Source: Diadema setosum
Lineage: Eukaryota; Echinodermata; Echinoidea; Diadematoida; Diadematidae
Length of the DNA: 64,000 nt
Assembly: GCA_033980235.1 (NCBI GenBank)
Contig: CM067067.1
Span: 24,304,603-24,368,602 of the forward strand
Direction of reading: 5' to 3'
Shown here piece by piece: positions 22,705 through 33,985 of the stretch; position 1 is the stretch's first letter; each line of letters starts with the position of its first letter. The notes beneath the pieces are model-generated. The model did not search any database and had not been told where the DNA came from. It was given only the letters and a program-made list of their open reading frames with translations. The position numbers and the translations under genes were made by a program.

Positions 22705-25209
22705 ATATGTATGATTATGTATCTATTTCATCTTCATGTACATGGATTACATATTAAATTCATGTACATGGTCATGATCATGACAAAGAAATGGATGTGG
22801 GGCTGTAAATTGATTCCATCCCCATTCTACAGCCCTTATCTAACAAAATCTAACAATCTTACATAACTGGTACACGAAACGCATGTCGTGGAGCTGATTT
22901 CTAAATATAAAGGACTTTATAATCCTTTCACTCCTTGCTACATAAATTTCATCCATCAACTTCGTGTTTGAAAGACATGCATATACACACACACAGACAC
23001 AAACCAGTGACACAAACCAGTGACATCATTACTGAAACCAAAATACTGTAATGAATCAAATAATATTTCTATATTCAGTTCTTGTTAACCTTTCCACAAG
23101 AGCATATAACATAAACTTTTATATAATGCCTTGAGATATCCTTGTCATTTGATTGGTTTTTGACATTGATCATTTCACTATGACGTCATACACATGTAAA
23201 ACGCTTGCATTTGCAGTGTGTGTATACGACAGCGATCTAGCGTAAAGCACTCAGTGCGCACTCTCACGATCTCAGATTTTCTCGTTTCTTAATAAGTACA
23301 TGTAAAACATTAAATGAAAAGGATTAGGTGTTATATAAAGCAAATAATAAATGTTTCCATTCGTACAATGGACAGATATTTTCTCGTGTTTTGTCCATTG
23401 CACTCATAAATATTCATTATTTGTATGATATAATACTTTTTTAAAGAATGCAAATGACGGTCATTTGTAGCCTGACATGGAGACCATAACATACATGTAC
23501 ATTGACAAGAGGCTTCATTTTCACACACTTTAATGAGGGCTGTTTATCACAGCAAAATGTCGCACTGTCATTTATCATACATGTACAATTTGTAAATACT
23601 ATAGGACAGAGTATTGAGTAGACCTTGGTCAAAGGAGTATAGAACTACATATTTCTCTACAGACAGCTTATATGCATACAAAATACATGCAAACAGGTGT
23701 ATACGGCATGTCATATTCACAGCTTGAGTTCCAACAATATACATTGTACTTCAAATACAGCATTAGGCTATATACAAGGACAAGCTAAGGATGATAACAT
23801 GTGAAATAAATATCTGCTCTAATTAAAGTTTTTTCAATGAAATAAAAAAAATCAACTGCATAGGCTTACTAATGTCATAAAGTAGGATCGAGATTTGTCA
23901 AAAGATACATGTACAGGATACTCTTTTTCCATGTTATAATATGGTTATTCTCACAATCCTGCCCAGGCACATTTAAACACAAAGCAATGTCAAATGTGGT
24001 ACGTATATCTATTAAGAAGAAAAAAATGTGCTGAGGATGACACCATACCTTACATATTTAACAAATCTCCCTTACAAAAAAAAAAAATCATTCCTACAGT
24101 AGAGGTTCACCATCTATTTACAGTCAATTTGTGCATGAGAGTCTGTATCACAACTAGTGATAATACATGAAGTTCTGCACACATTATCGAAGTGCTCATA
24201 AACTCTGTATGTATGTAATATTTCACAGGATGATTTTGGCTGCTAGGCCATGGTTGAGGTTACGCATGAAAACTTCTTGTTTCCCCTACTTAAGGTGACA
24301 TAAGGGGGTCAAAACATCAACATTGTCACTTGAGACAATAGTACAGGCAGGAGGCTGTAAATGTGACAGTTTCAGCTTTTACACATCTGTCATGAATGTA
24401 CTGTACCTTCAGAGCTTGAAAACCATATACAGTATTATTTAACATTTTAAGAAATCTAAATGAATGACATGGTTTCTTGACATACTAGCCATGATGATAG
24501 AAAATGGGTTTATGAAACACCATCCTTCAAACAGAACTGATAAAAAAAAATGCATTATTTTTGTTTTCTTTCATGTCCCTCTTGTATGCTGATATGAAAT
24601 TGATGAACTCTTCATAAACTCCAACATGCAATAATCCAAAGAAAATCTATTCATCAACTATGGCTTTTAGTAGACATATGGTATTCCACATGTAAGGGTA
24701 AAAAATAGACAATACCTTTGTTCATGTGAAACTCTGTAACAGATACAGGTTTTGTTTTGTTTTGTTTTTTGTTTTTTGATAAAAGAAAATGTTCCATAAT
24801 GCATTTACCATGCTCTTGCAGTGATCACTACAGTCAATTAAAATTTGATCTCTTCTAAATATACAGTATCACCATCAGCATCAGATGATGGACTTAACTG
24901 AACATCTTCACTACAAACACAAAGCCAGGATAGTAGGATACTGTAGTCACCTAAACACATGTACATCACTACCTTACCCATGTTTCTGAGCATAAAGTTC
25001 TAAATGAACCATTTGGCACACATTAATATTGTGTTCATAAAATGGATCAGTTGTAAAGACAAGGCAAGTGCCATAATGCGTCTCGCCCATTTGCGTACAA
25101 GAAATTGTGCGTGAATGCACTAGAACAGATAAAAAAAGAGATATAAAAGATGAAAAGAGATCTAAAAGGGTACAAATTTATGGCAAAAAAGAAATGTGCC
25201 ATAAAAGCT
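22705..25209. other. Unique AT-rich noncoding DNA
   Basis: About 2.5 kb without a supported gene or high-copy repeat, notable only for its lack of the miniature elements that crowd the rest of the window. A perfect CRE octamer lies at 23181-23188. It could be intronic or 3' UTR sequence of an undetected gene. Confidence 0.4.
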
Positions 25210-25700
25210 TAACATTGGGCCCTAAAAGTTTGTCGACCCCTGCCTTTGACCTTTGACCTTGTGGTGACTATCCACTCCCCAGGAGACATCAACCATCCAA
25301 GTTTGGTCACAAATGGACTTATGGATCAAAAAATATGACCCATAATAGAAACGCACCATGAAAACTAAACATTGGGCTCTAAAAGTTTGTTGACCCATGC
25401 TTGTGACCTTCGACTTTACCATGTGAGCTCCAACGGCACCATAACATGAATGTATTCCAAGTGCATCCATCACCCAAGTTTGATTGCCATTGTAGCAACA
25501 TGTGCTGAGTTACATGTGATAAGAGAGTCTTGCAAGTAAACTTTAATGTATGACCTCAAATGACCTTTGACCTTATCCCGTGACCTCCAACAGCACCATA
25601 ACATGAAGGTACCCCCTGTTCATCTATGACCAAAATTAGGTTGTAATCTAAGCAACTTATGTGAAGTTATTTGTCAAAAGAGAGTCTTGCAGGTAAATTT
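25210..25700. repeat. Dispersed repeat with TGACCTTTGACCT motifs, copy 1
   Basis: Blocks of the form TGACCTTTGACCT(T), then GTGACCTCCAACAGCACCAT, AACATGAAGGTACC and AAGAGAGTCTTGCAGGTAAA repeat within this segment and again at 27301-27620. TGACCTTTGACCT occurs at 25247-25259 and 25561-25573; its reverse, AGGTCAAAGGTCA, is the DR1 element bound by RXR/HNF4-type nuclear receptors. A regulatory role is inference. Confidence 0.65.
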
Positions 25701-27300
25701 TAACATAGAAAAGAGGTCAATAGCACAATCAGAGTACAGTGTATGCAATTGTGTAACAGGGCAAAAATGAAAAAAACTTGGTGAAAATGCTTTTTTGTTT
25801 GTTTGTTGTAGCTGAGTGTTCAAATTTTCATTTCATGTAAAGAAAGAGTCAAAATTTTGCATTAAACTGCGCATAAATTAGCATTTAAATTAGGGGTGTC
25901 AAATTACATTGAAATGACTAATGTATTGGAGAAATTCATTTAAAAAAAGGAGAATGTTTTTTTCATCTGATATTGCTGTTAGATATTCCTGATAAATATC
26001 CCTTTCATTCACCACCAGCACATAGCCATGACATATCACAAAATATGAATGAATTTCATATTTTCACTTCTCGAAATGGATGATCAATTTTGTAGGCATT
26101 ATTTTGAATTCAAGTAAAACCACTTTTACATATTTTATCATATTTCACTTTTGCCAAAGAGTGAAGAGGCGAAACTTTCAGGAATAGGTAACAGACATAT
26201 AGTGGCCATTATTACAAATTTTTATGAAATTAGGGCTGGTACTTCGGAAGATATTATATTTTTCAACAAAAAATTATCTGTACAGTTTGACCTTGAATGT
26301 GCGCACAGTGTTTGGATCAATTCTCATATTTGTGAACACAGATAGAAGAATGAATGTGAGATTTATGATGACTTGAGTTGATATCCAAGCTGTGACACTC
26401 AAACAATGACATATTAAGCCAAAATACTATGTTTTTGCTTATGATATCTTTAGAAATTGAACAAGCATTGAAATATGAACACTGAACACTTATCATATAT
26501 GACCTTCATGCAGTATAACATGGGCGTGTATCGCACTTATTTATGCTCAGCAATTTGTAAAAATATAAAAAAATAAGTTCCTATTGCTCAAATTTGCTAA
26601 AATTTTCACACAATAGATTTCTACTTTAATATGTACAATTCATGGTTAAAAAAACAAGGATATTCAATAAGGGGAAAAGATTCTTTAAAGTAGTCAAATT
26701 AGGATATACATTGTACCTCACTGAAAATACTGAAAAACGGCTGCACTTATTTTACTCAGCATTTGAAAATGGCTCAAAACTCAAAACTGGCTGAAACATT
26801 TATTGGCAAACGGCGCACCATATTGTAGTGTGTCTTCAGTACTTTCAGGAAAAGCAGAAAAATAAGCTGTTTCTCCATGTACAGCTGTACAGCATGGGTT
26901 AAAAGGTCACAATGTCACAAAAATAAGCCAGCATTACACTCCTACCAGGATGGGACTTCAGACCTTATAACTTTCTCCAGCTGAAAGAACCACTGTTTTT
27001 TTATTGCATGCAAGCAATGCCAGGAAAAAATCCATTAATTTGATACCAAACACATAGGGGTAGACTTAAAATATGGACCTCAAATCTTGATTTTACGTAA
27101 GTTGTAAAACGCTTTTTTTGACGCATTACGTGGGTTTTGGGGGACTTTTTGGTAATTAATCTTTAATAATTAACAGTAAATGAGAAGAAATTAGCTATTG
27201 TCTTACCACATGTGATTACTGATGTCTTAGCATTCTGCATGTGAATTTTTAAGTCAGTTGGTGCATTCTTTTAGAAGTTACAATCTTTTAAAGTGAGAAA
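25701..27300. other. Noncoding AT-rich DNA
   Basis: No supported gene. Poly-purine/pyrimidine and A-rich runs only. Confidence 0.45.
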
Positions 27301-27620
27301 GTCATGATTGCATACCCTGATTGTGCTTATCACCAAGAGAGTCTTGCACATACTCTTTAATATATGACCTCTTATGACCTTTGACATCATCACATGACCT
27401 CCGACAACACCATAACATGAAGATACCCCTATTACTTCTATCACCCAAGTGTGGCTGCCATTACTGTAACAATTGCCAAGTTATGCATCATAAGAGAGTC
27501 TTGCAGGTAAACTTTAACATTTGTGACGGACAACCGACGGACGGACGGGCAACGGATGGACGCCATTTGGATTCCTTAGTCTCGCCTTTACCTCTGGTGG
27601 GTGAGACAAAAGCCAAGTTT
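27301..27620. repeat. Dispersed repeat with TGACCTTTGAC motif, copy 2
   Basis: Shares AAGAGAGTCTTGCA, TGACCTTTGACAT, CATGACCTCCGACAACACC and CATAACATGAAGATACC with the copy at 25210-25700. It ends in a GGACGGACGGGCAACGGATG stretch and CTGGTGGGTGAGACAAAAGC, which looks like the family's 3' end. Confidence 0.65.
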
Positions 27621-27884
27621 TTTTTTTTTCTGAACAGCTGTATGAATGGGTTAAATTACTTTCCAAACTGATGAAGAATTTCCTCTTCGCATACATGTCT
27701 TCTTTTTTCTTTTCTTTTTTCGTGTGTGTGTGTTCTCATTGTAGGTCTGGATTGCTGTCTCTTATCCATGCATACAGCATGCAGATACTTCAGCATAAAA
27801 TATTCTGATACGGTTAAAAGCAAGAAGTAACCAACTTCTCTACAAAGCTTGCGCATTTGAAGAAACACCATGCTTATAGGAGAA

Positions 27885-28612
27885 GGATAGTAACTGATCA
27901 GTGGGAATCAGTGGGAATGCTGGGGGATGATTGTTCCAATCCTTGTGGTATTCATGTAAGAGTACATTATATATCTATTGTTGTGTGGAAACTATTTACT
28001 TCAGAATGGTCCTGTATTCAAGTAATAAGCAGTTCAATGTTTCCAGGATAGCATGCCTGTACAGTGTTGGGGCAATCATTAAAGGGATAGTACAGTTTTG
28101 GTTGAGATGAGAAATAGGCTTTCGAATTTTTGCAAGATACCAAGAAAACACTTGATATAGCACAGAGCATACCATTTTAAGAGGAATTCAAAGTTTATTT
28201 GATGAAAATCGGGTTTGGAATAACTGAAACATCCAAAAACAAAGTAAAACAAAGCGATCGTTACAAAGTGTGGGTCCCACACTTTATTAGAATCATTCTT
28301 TTTTGGATATCTCAGCCATTTCAAAACCCATTTTTATCAAATAAACGTTGAATTCCTCATAAAATTGCATGCTCTTTCATATTTCATATGAGATTTCTCA
28401 TTATCTCACTTAAAAATGTTAGAAACCTGAAATTAGGTCACAACCAGAACTGTACGATCCCTTTAACAGGTCGTTAACGATCGTCCCTACACTGTACAGG
28501 CATGCTAACCTGGAAACATTTAACTGCACATTACTCGAATGAATCCCATAAGGATTGGAACAATCATCCTCCAGCACTCCAACTGATTCCCACTGATCAG
28601 TTACTAGCCATC
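27885..28612. mobile_element. Fold-back element split by a palindromic element
   Basis: The left arm (27885 to about 28066: GTAACTGATCAGTGGGAATC ... TGGGGGATGATTGTTCCAAT ... GCATGCCTGTACAGTG) pairs with the right arm (about 28481-28612: CACTGTACAGGCATGC ... ATTGGAACAATCATCCTCCA ... GATTCCCACTGATCAGTTAC). The centre is occupied by an intact member of another family at 28083-28462. Without it the element is about 340 bp. Confidence 0.85.
28083..28462. mobile_element. Palindromic TTAN-target element, copy 5, nested
   Basis: 380 bp with perfect TTAA duplications (28079-28082 and 28463-28466), inserted in the loop of the surrounding fold-back. Ends AGGGATAGTACAGTTTTGG and CCAGAACTGTACGATCCCT; centre AAAGTGTGGGTCCCACACTT. 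Confidence 0.9.
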
Positions 28613-28801
28613 CCCTTTAATAATAACAAGTTTGTTTTTAAGGTTACCTCATCACTGCCATTTTTTGTCTTCTAAGAATCCCTGCAAAAACCTTTTGTCC
28701 AGTTCTTCAAAAGTTTGTTTCTTTTTACATGTGAAATGTCATCTGGCATGACAATAACAAGCCCTTCAAAGTATACTATGACTTTTGTCCGAAAAGTGTC
28801 A

Positions 28802-28982
28802 TTAATTTGACAAACAAAGTGAATCTTTAACATCAAGTACACTTAAAACTGGGCATGAGACTTGCTTATCATCTGAGGTGCCTTCACAGACAAAACAATT
28901 TGAAAACTTTGTGATTCTTTTGTACAAACACATATCATGATGGCTCTTCATGCGTATAGGACAAAGCTGGTATCCACAAACA
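28802..28982 (-). CDS. Tentative exon 2 of a Cys/His-rich small protein
   Basis: On the minus strand a 3' splice site (TTTCCTTGCAG) opens a frame of about 60 codons. It begins VCGYQLCPIRMKSHHDMC and continues with CFVCEG and VSCPVLSVLDVK before a TAA stop. The Cys and His spacing suggests a small zinc-binding fold, but I cannot match it to a named finger. It enters in phase 2, which agrees with the donor of the candidate first exon at 31699-31805. A second frame (FVCQINDTFRTKVIVYFEGL ... to about 28674) overlaps its end one frame off. That may mean a frameshift or a missed splice, so the gene may be longer or a pseudogene. Confidence 0.4.
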
Positions 28983-29200
28983 CTGCAAGGAAAGGGCTGA
29001 ATTAAAGGTCTCTAATGTGCATTGACATATTCTATATATAAAAATATACTTCTAAGGACAATACTTTTGCAAGCCTGTTTAATAATTGTTAAGGTTCAGA
29101 TTGTACAGTAGAGAGTTAGATGTATTTCAGTGATGATTTCTTATAACACAGCTTACATGGGCCATTGTATTGTTCTTTCTCTGGTTAGCATTTTCCTTAC

Positions 29201-29445
29201 CCAGTAGCACTGTGACAACTGAGTGATTTCTAATCGCTTCTGGCTCAGATTCTGAGATGGCAAGTTAAGGCAGAGATGTTCCTTCCCAAATGACAATCTG
29301 GAGGATGCTCTCTTGGTACAGGAGGATGGGGACCAATTGGGTTAGGTGGAGATATCTGGTTGAGTGATGTTCTGCTCAATGGGTTAATTTCTGTGCTGGA
29401 GGAGCAAGAGGTCAGCTCTGTTGAGAAGGTGGAACTGATGTGCTC
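29201..29445 (-). other. Possible alternative or pseudo-exon
   Basis: Bounded on the minus strand by an acceptor (TCTCTCTTTTAG) and a donor (TACTGG|GTAAGG). One frame is open for about 66 codons and is Pro/Ser-rich (SPPNPIGPHPPVPREHPPD) before a stop. Its length (245 nt) does not fit the phases of the flanking candidate exons, so it would be an alternative or noncoding exon, or a relic. Confidence 0.25.
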
Positions 29446-31698
29446 CTAAAAGAGAGAGGACAACAGAAAAATTAAAAAAACAAGGAAATTCGATGTATCC
29501 ACTAGTATCTATTTGCATATAATAGCATAGGCTATTTGACACTTTAGACGATTCATATTACTTTGATGCTATTGTGCAAAGTTTTCCACAATTAACCCCA
29601 TGTATGTTCTTGAAAAAAAAAATGAATGAAAGAAGAAAAACCATGAAAAGGTATACAATTCAACAAAAGGTAGGTTTTGCCTTTTACAGATTTTCTAGTA
29701 AAATTTTCCATGAGACTCATATATTCTGGCAAAATGTACACATCAATGTAATACACTGTCTTTGACACAGTACTAGTCTCATAACCCGTTGAGGATGGAC
29801 TGATTTTAATACAACATGCATTTCCCATAGACACCTTCCCGAGTATACTTGCGACTCATCCTCAACTGGTTAAGAACCCACCTCTTTCTGACTTTATTGT
29901 ACTCACCATTCAAAAACTAAACAACAAAAGATTGCTTAGAAGTTGTCATAAACTAACAACATCAGACTCTAGTGAGTCTACACTGTAGGCCTACAGGAAA
30001 CATTATATTCTGATGTACAACCAATGTGGACTCTTCGGTACTTCAGCATAGAACCTACCCTAGCCGCCTTTACAGGCTCAAAGAGATACATTGCAGGATC
30101 GAGAAACATGTATAAATCTGGAATCTATGCTTTACTTCTTGATTTACAATGTATATACAGGTACGGTAGGGTATTACTGGACAGCAAGGTAATTCCGGAC
30201 GTGCACATTTCCACGTACTAATGACATCCAATATGCGCGGGATTCCTAGACTAGCCTAACAGATCGTGGTATCGACCAAAATCATGAAAATGTGCCACAA
30301 AAATGTAAAAAAAAAAAAAAAAAAAACTACATTTTTTTTTTTTAATAGATAAAGATGTCAATTAATCTCAAGATTCTTTTGCATGAACTATATGAATACT
30401 GTACATTCAGATTTGATATTTCACAGTAAAACATGAAATTTGACCCTCATTGGCTGATTTTTTTCCTTTGCCCTCCACTCAGTAGGAATGTGCAAGGTAA
30501 ATTGTGGGTATGAATTAGGATTCTGGAGCAAGGACACGATGTGAGATGTTGATTATTCCATTACGAAAATCAAGACAACTTTTTTGGAGAGGGGTATGTT
30601 TGAAGTCTATTTTCCAAAAATCAAATTGAACTATTTTTCGTAATTGGCTTTGTGAATAACTGGTGCTATTTTTGGCCAAAATATCATCTGAGTACAGAAT
30701 TCAGAACCACTGCACAAAAAAAAAAAAAAAAAATGTCCAGTGACAGTACTGTATCCACTCTCAAACACAAATCTACAAGTATAAGAGCTGATGTAATAAC
30801 ATACTGATACTATAGAGTGTGTGGCACGAATGTATCCGTTATAGAAATATTTGTAAGTTTTGATGAACTTTCTTCACAAAATATACATGATGGACACACA
30901 TGCGGTGCATGGCGCCGCATGGGTCTGAAAAGGTAGCCTAGTAATCGACTGGAATTTACGGTGAGCCCCGAAAAATATTGAATTCAAAATCTAACGGTCA
31001 ATAAAAATGTACTCAAAATTTTACCTTCCACTTTCATTACTTTATGGGAGTTTCTAAAATGATACTCTCTTCAACATACCACTGTATACTCTTCATTTAA
31101 GGCATGCAAATGGGATTCCCTACCTTTAAGTTTCTATCGCTAAAAATAGATACAGGATAATTTTAGGGTGTCAATGTCTTGGACACCCAATCATCATACC
31201 CCCTGGAGCACGCGTACGTATTCAAGAGAGCATCCAAGTCTTGGCACTCTTTAATTGCCCTTGGTGGTCGGATGAGAGCTCTCATACGCGTACTGATCAA
31301 GAGTGTAACCATACATCAGAACCAACCCATGGGACTAAACTGATACGTGATGATGAAAGGACGTTACAATTTCCGGCATCATAAAACAAACAAAAAAAAA
31401 AAAATCCAGCAACTTGGTGAAAACTATGTAATTTCTGTCGCATTGAAAACCATTGCGACTCTATTTCTTTTTTCCAGCTCACGATTGCTCCTTTTTTTTT
31501 CACTAGATTCTAACGTTAGACTAGTAACAACGGAGTAATACCGTTAACACTGTCATAGCCATAGGGGACTACTCTGGAAATAGGCCCCACCACTGCGTGT
31601 GTCCGTACTTGTTTATACGACGGCTCGCCTGTTTAATAGATGCATCTAATGTACATGAATGTTCTTTAAAAAAAGAGTGGTTTTCAGTGATCACTTAC
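29446..31698. other. Presumed intron and unassigned DNA
   Basis: A-rich runs near 30307 and 30718. No further exon or repeat family could be supported. Confidence 0.35.
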
Positions 31699-31805
31699 CC
31701 CACAATTCTTCCATGATCAGTACAATTTGCAAAGTCTCGCGATTCCATGTTGTTCTTTTCTGATCTTCTTCTGGGTGCAATAGTGTTTTGGTACTGTCGC
31801 GACAT
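31699..31805 (-). CDS. Tentative first coding exon, minus-strand gene
   Basis: The ATG at 31805 starts MSRQYQNTIAPRRRSEKN, and the frame runs to FANCTDHGRIV before a strong donor (GTGGG|GTAAGTGATC), phase 2. Without splicing the frame stops within the donor itself, which is typical of a true exon end. Joined to 28802-28982 it would give a protein of about 96 residues with Cys/His pairs from both exons (NCTDH ... VCGYQLC). No homologue is recognised; confidence rests on the donor, phase agreement and the GC-rich upstream block. Confidence 0.4.
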
Positions 31806-31870
31806 TATCATGCAAAGGCGCGCGCGCGGGGGGGCGTACGTAGCGCGCGAGCGGCCGAAAAGCCGATCGA
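31806..31870 (-). promoter_or_regulatory. Short CpG-rich block upstream of the minus-strand ATG
   Basis: A run of CGCGCGCGCG, GGGGGGGCGTACGTA and GCGCGCGAGCGGCC in otherwise AT-rich DNA lies immediately upstream of the ATG at 31805. It may be a promoter or first-exon GC island. No TATA box is evident. Confidence 0.4.
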
Positions 31871-32245
31871 ATGTGAACGGTGCGTAAGGATCAAAAAGTG
31901 CAATTTCGAGGGGCTGTTTTTCAATTAAGTGCATGTTTAATGAACAACTCTGAAGTATATTTGATGATACCAGTACCAGAATGTATAGAAAAGATATATT
32001 TGTTGCTGACACCTTTGTAATGAAGATATACAGTTTCCTCTTTCCAGAAAAAGCCAAAAACTGAAAGTCTCCTTTATGTCGCTTTATAACCCCTAAAGAT
32101 ATACACGATGAAAACAACTAACCTATCCTGTCTTCCACCTTTAAATTATGATACATGACCGAGTGGTAATGTAGAATAAGGTTGGTTCCCTCTAAACGAA
32201 AAAGAGTGCAAAAGACGCCAATATCCTTTCAGTAAGATGGTACAA
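31871..32245. other. Noncoding DNA
   Basis: Nothing supportable. Confidence 0.45.
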
Positions 32246-32345
32246 GTTGTGCAATCATTAAGGAGACAGCAAATTGTCTCCTTTGAGAAACTGTCTCCTT
32301 AATATACACATTATAACCCCCATTTGTCTCCCTAATGTGGGCTAC
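32246..32345. mobile_element. GTCTCC-box mini-element
   Basis: ATTAAGGAGACAGCAAATTG, GTCTCCTTTGAG, CTGTCTCCTTAATATAC and TTTGTCTCCCTAATGTGGGC lie within 100 bases, adjacent to a (TA)n tract at 32349-32381. The boxes match those at 7854-8170, in the satellite at 14-17.4 kb and at 32758-32928. Confidence 0.45.
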
Positions 32346-32348
32346 AGG

Positions 32349-32386
<38 letters not shown>

Positions 32387-32438
32387 GTGGGATGATGCTG
32401 ATACTCATACCGTACGCCTCTGTCATGTTAGGAAGCAT

Positions 32439-32672
32439 TATAATCGTGACAGTAATGAGGTCAGTAGATGTTGCATAATGCAGGCTGGTGGAGGCTTTCG
32501 ACCTTCGGTCTTCTTCAGCTTTATTGTGTGTGTTTCTTGGGTTGACAGAAAGCCACAAGACAACCCAAGAAAATACACACACGTCTGAGCGTCTGAGCGT
32601 CGACCGAGGGTCGAAAGCTTCCACCAGCTGGCATCCTGCAACATCTTCTGTCCTCATTGCTGTCACGATTAT
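32439..32672. repeat. Inverted repeat of about 235 bp between TA microsatellites
   Basis: The left arm ATAATCGTGACAGTAATGAG ... GGAGGCTTTCGACCTTCGGT ... TGTGTGTTTCTTGGGTTG pairs with the right arm CAACCCAAGAAAATACACAC ... GAGGGTCGAAAGCTTCCACC ... CTCATTGCTGTCACGATTAT. A half-copy of the same arm sequence occurs at 58723-58830 (GGTCAAAAGCTTCTACCACC), so the arm is itself a dispersed repeat present here as an inverted pair. Confidence 0.8.
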
Positions 32673-32673
32673 G

Positions 32674-32750
<77 letters not shown>

Positions 32751-32757
32751 TATCTAG
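32673..32757. repeat. (TA)n microsatellite
   Basis: Nearly pure TA. A longer interrupted TA tract continues at 32929-33065 beyond the next mini-element. Open frames rich in Ile-Tyr here are artefacts. Confidence 0.95.
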
Positions 32758-32928
32758 ATGGCACCTTAGGGAGACACATTGGGGGGAAGTGTCTTCATTA
32801 GGGAGACAACTGGTCATTAAGGAGACAATTTTCGTGTCTCCATTGCGTAAACTGCCATTGAACATGTATATAACAAATTTGCATATAAAACAAATGGAAA
32901 TGTCTCCCAAATGACCCATCTAGGAGTA
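32758..32928. mobile_element. GTCTCC-box miniature element, complete copy
   Basis: About 170 bp bounded on both sides by TA microsatellite. The termini ATGGCACCTTAGGGAGACA and TGTCTCCCAAATGACCCAT are inverted repeats. Internal boxes ATTAGGGAGACAAC, TTAAGGAGACAATT and GTGTCTCCATTG show the repeated motif. Confidence 0.65.
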
Positions 32929-32952
32929 TATATATATATATATAATATATAT

Positions 32953-33047
<95 letters not shown>

Positions 33048-33065
33048 TTATATATATATATGTTT

Positions 33066-33480
33066 AATAATATTATGATATATGTGTGTGTGTATAATAC
33101 ACATACAAAAAAAAAAAAAAAATCCGCAATGATTACTTCAAAAATAGTGAATCAATCCAAACAAAATTTCAGGGTATGAAATATAAGTTATTACCCACAT
33201 CTCACTGAAAACCTCATCCAATTTGCGTCAGTGGGAAAAGAGAAATGAGGAGTTTTGTAGAGCATGTCGGGAATCCCTTCCCTCCAAGTTCTGTCCATTG
33301 TGTTCATGCATTATACAGATCCAAGAGCATCTATGTGCTACACTTGGAAGAATCAGACCCATGCCATAATTTACAACGACCCACATTTCTCTGTGACCAC
33401 TTAACCAAATTGAATAGGGTTTCCTGCAAAGTAAAGCGAAGATGTCATAGCAACCCTGAAGTAGCATTTAGACAGTTTAA
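33066..33480. other. Noncoding DNA
   Basis: A-rich run near 33107-33122. No supported gene; the frames at 33228-33496 have no domain signature. Confidence 0.4.
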
Positions 33481-33815
33481 AGGGACTGTGCAGTAATGAT
33501 TGAGGTGAGGATTCAGCTGGTAACGTTTTCCGAGATATTTAGAAACCACTCTATTAACTGTTAAAGAGCAAACAATTCTAAGGGGAATCAAAAGTTCATT
33601 TGATGAAAATAAAAGTCGTACATGGCCTGTCAATTTTATTAGGATCGTGTTTTTTTTGTGGATATCTCAGAAATTTCAAGGCCAATTTTCATCAAATAAA
33701 CGTTGAAAGCTTCTTGATATTACATTGTCTTTCATATTTCATAAGATGTTTCTCATTATCTCAACAAAATGTTATAAACCTGAATCCTCACCTCAATCAG
33801 TACTGTACAGTCCCT
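33481..33815. mobile_element. Palindromic TTAN-target element, copy 6
   Basis: Ends AGGGACTGTGCAGTAATG and CAGTACTGTACAGTCCCT; TTAA precedes the left end, TTCA follows the right. The AGGGACTG termini match copy 8 at 47384 and mark a subfamily distinct from the AGGGAT copies. About 45 bp shorter than full length. Confidence 0.75.
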
Positions 33816-33867
33816 TTCATCATATTGGTATTTATCAATGCGAAAATCCGATTGTAATTTTTTTGGG

Positions 33868-33985
33868 ACATACTGTATAATACATTAATTTTGGGGGGAC
33901 ATACTGTATAATACATTAATTCTGGGGGGACATACTGTATAATACATTAATTCTGGGGGGGGGGGACATACTGTATAACACATTA
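33868..33985. repeat. Minisatellite, about 33-bp unit, four copies
   Basis: Units of GGGGGGACATACTGTATAAT plus ACATTAATTCT, with growing G runs between units. Confidence 0.9.

Noticed and set aside
32488..32919. Several long frames on both strands
   Set aside because: They lie in an inverted repeat and TA tracts; the Tyr-Ile runs are repeat artefacts.
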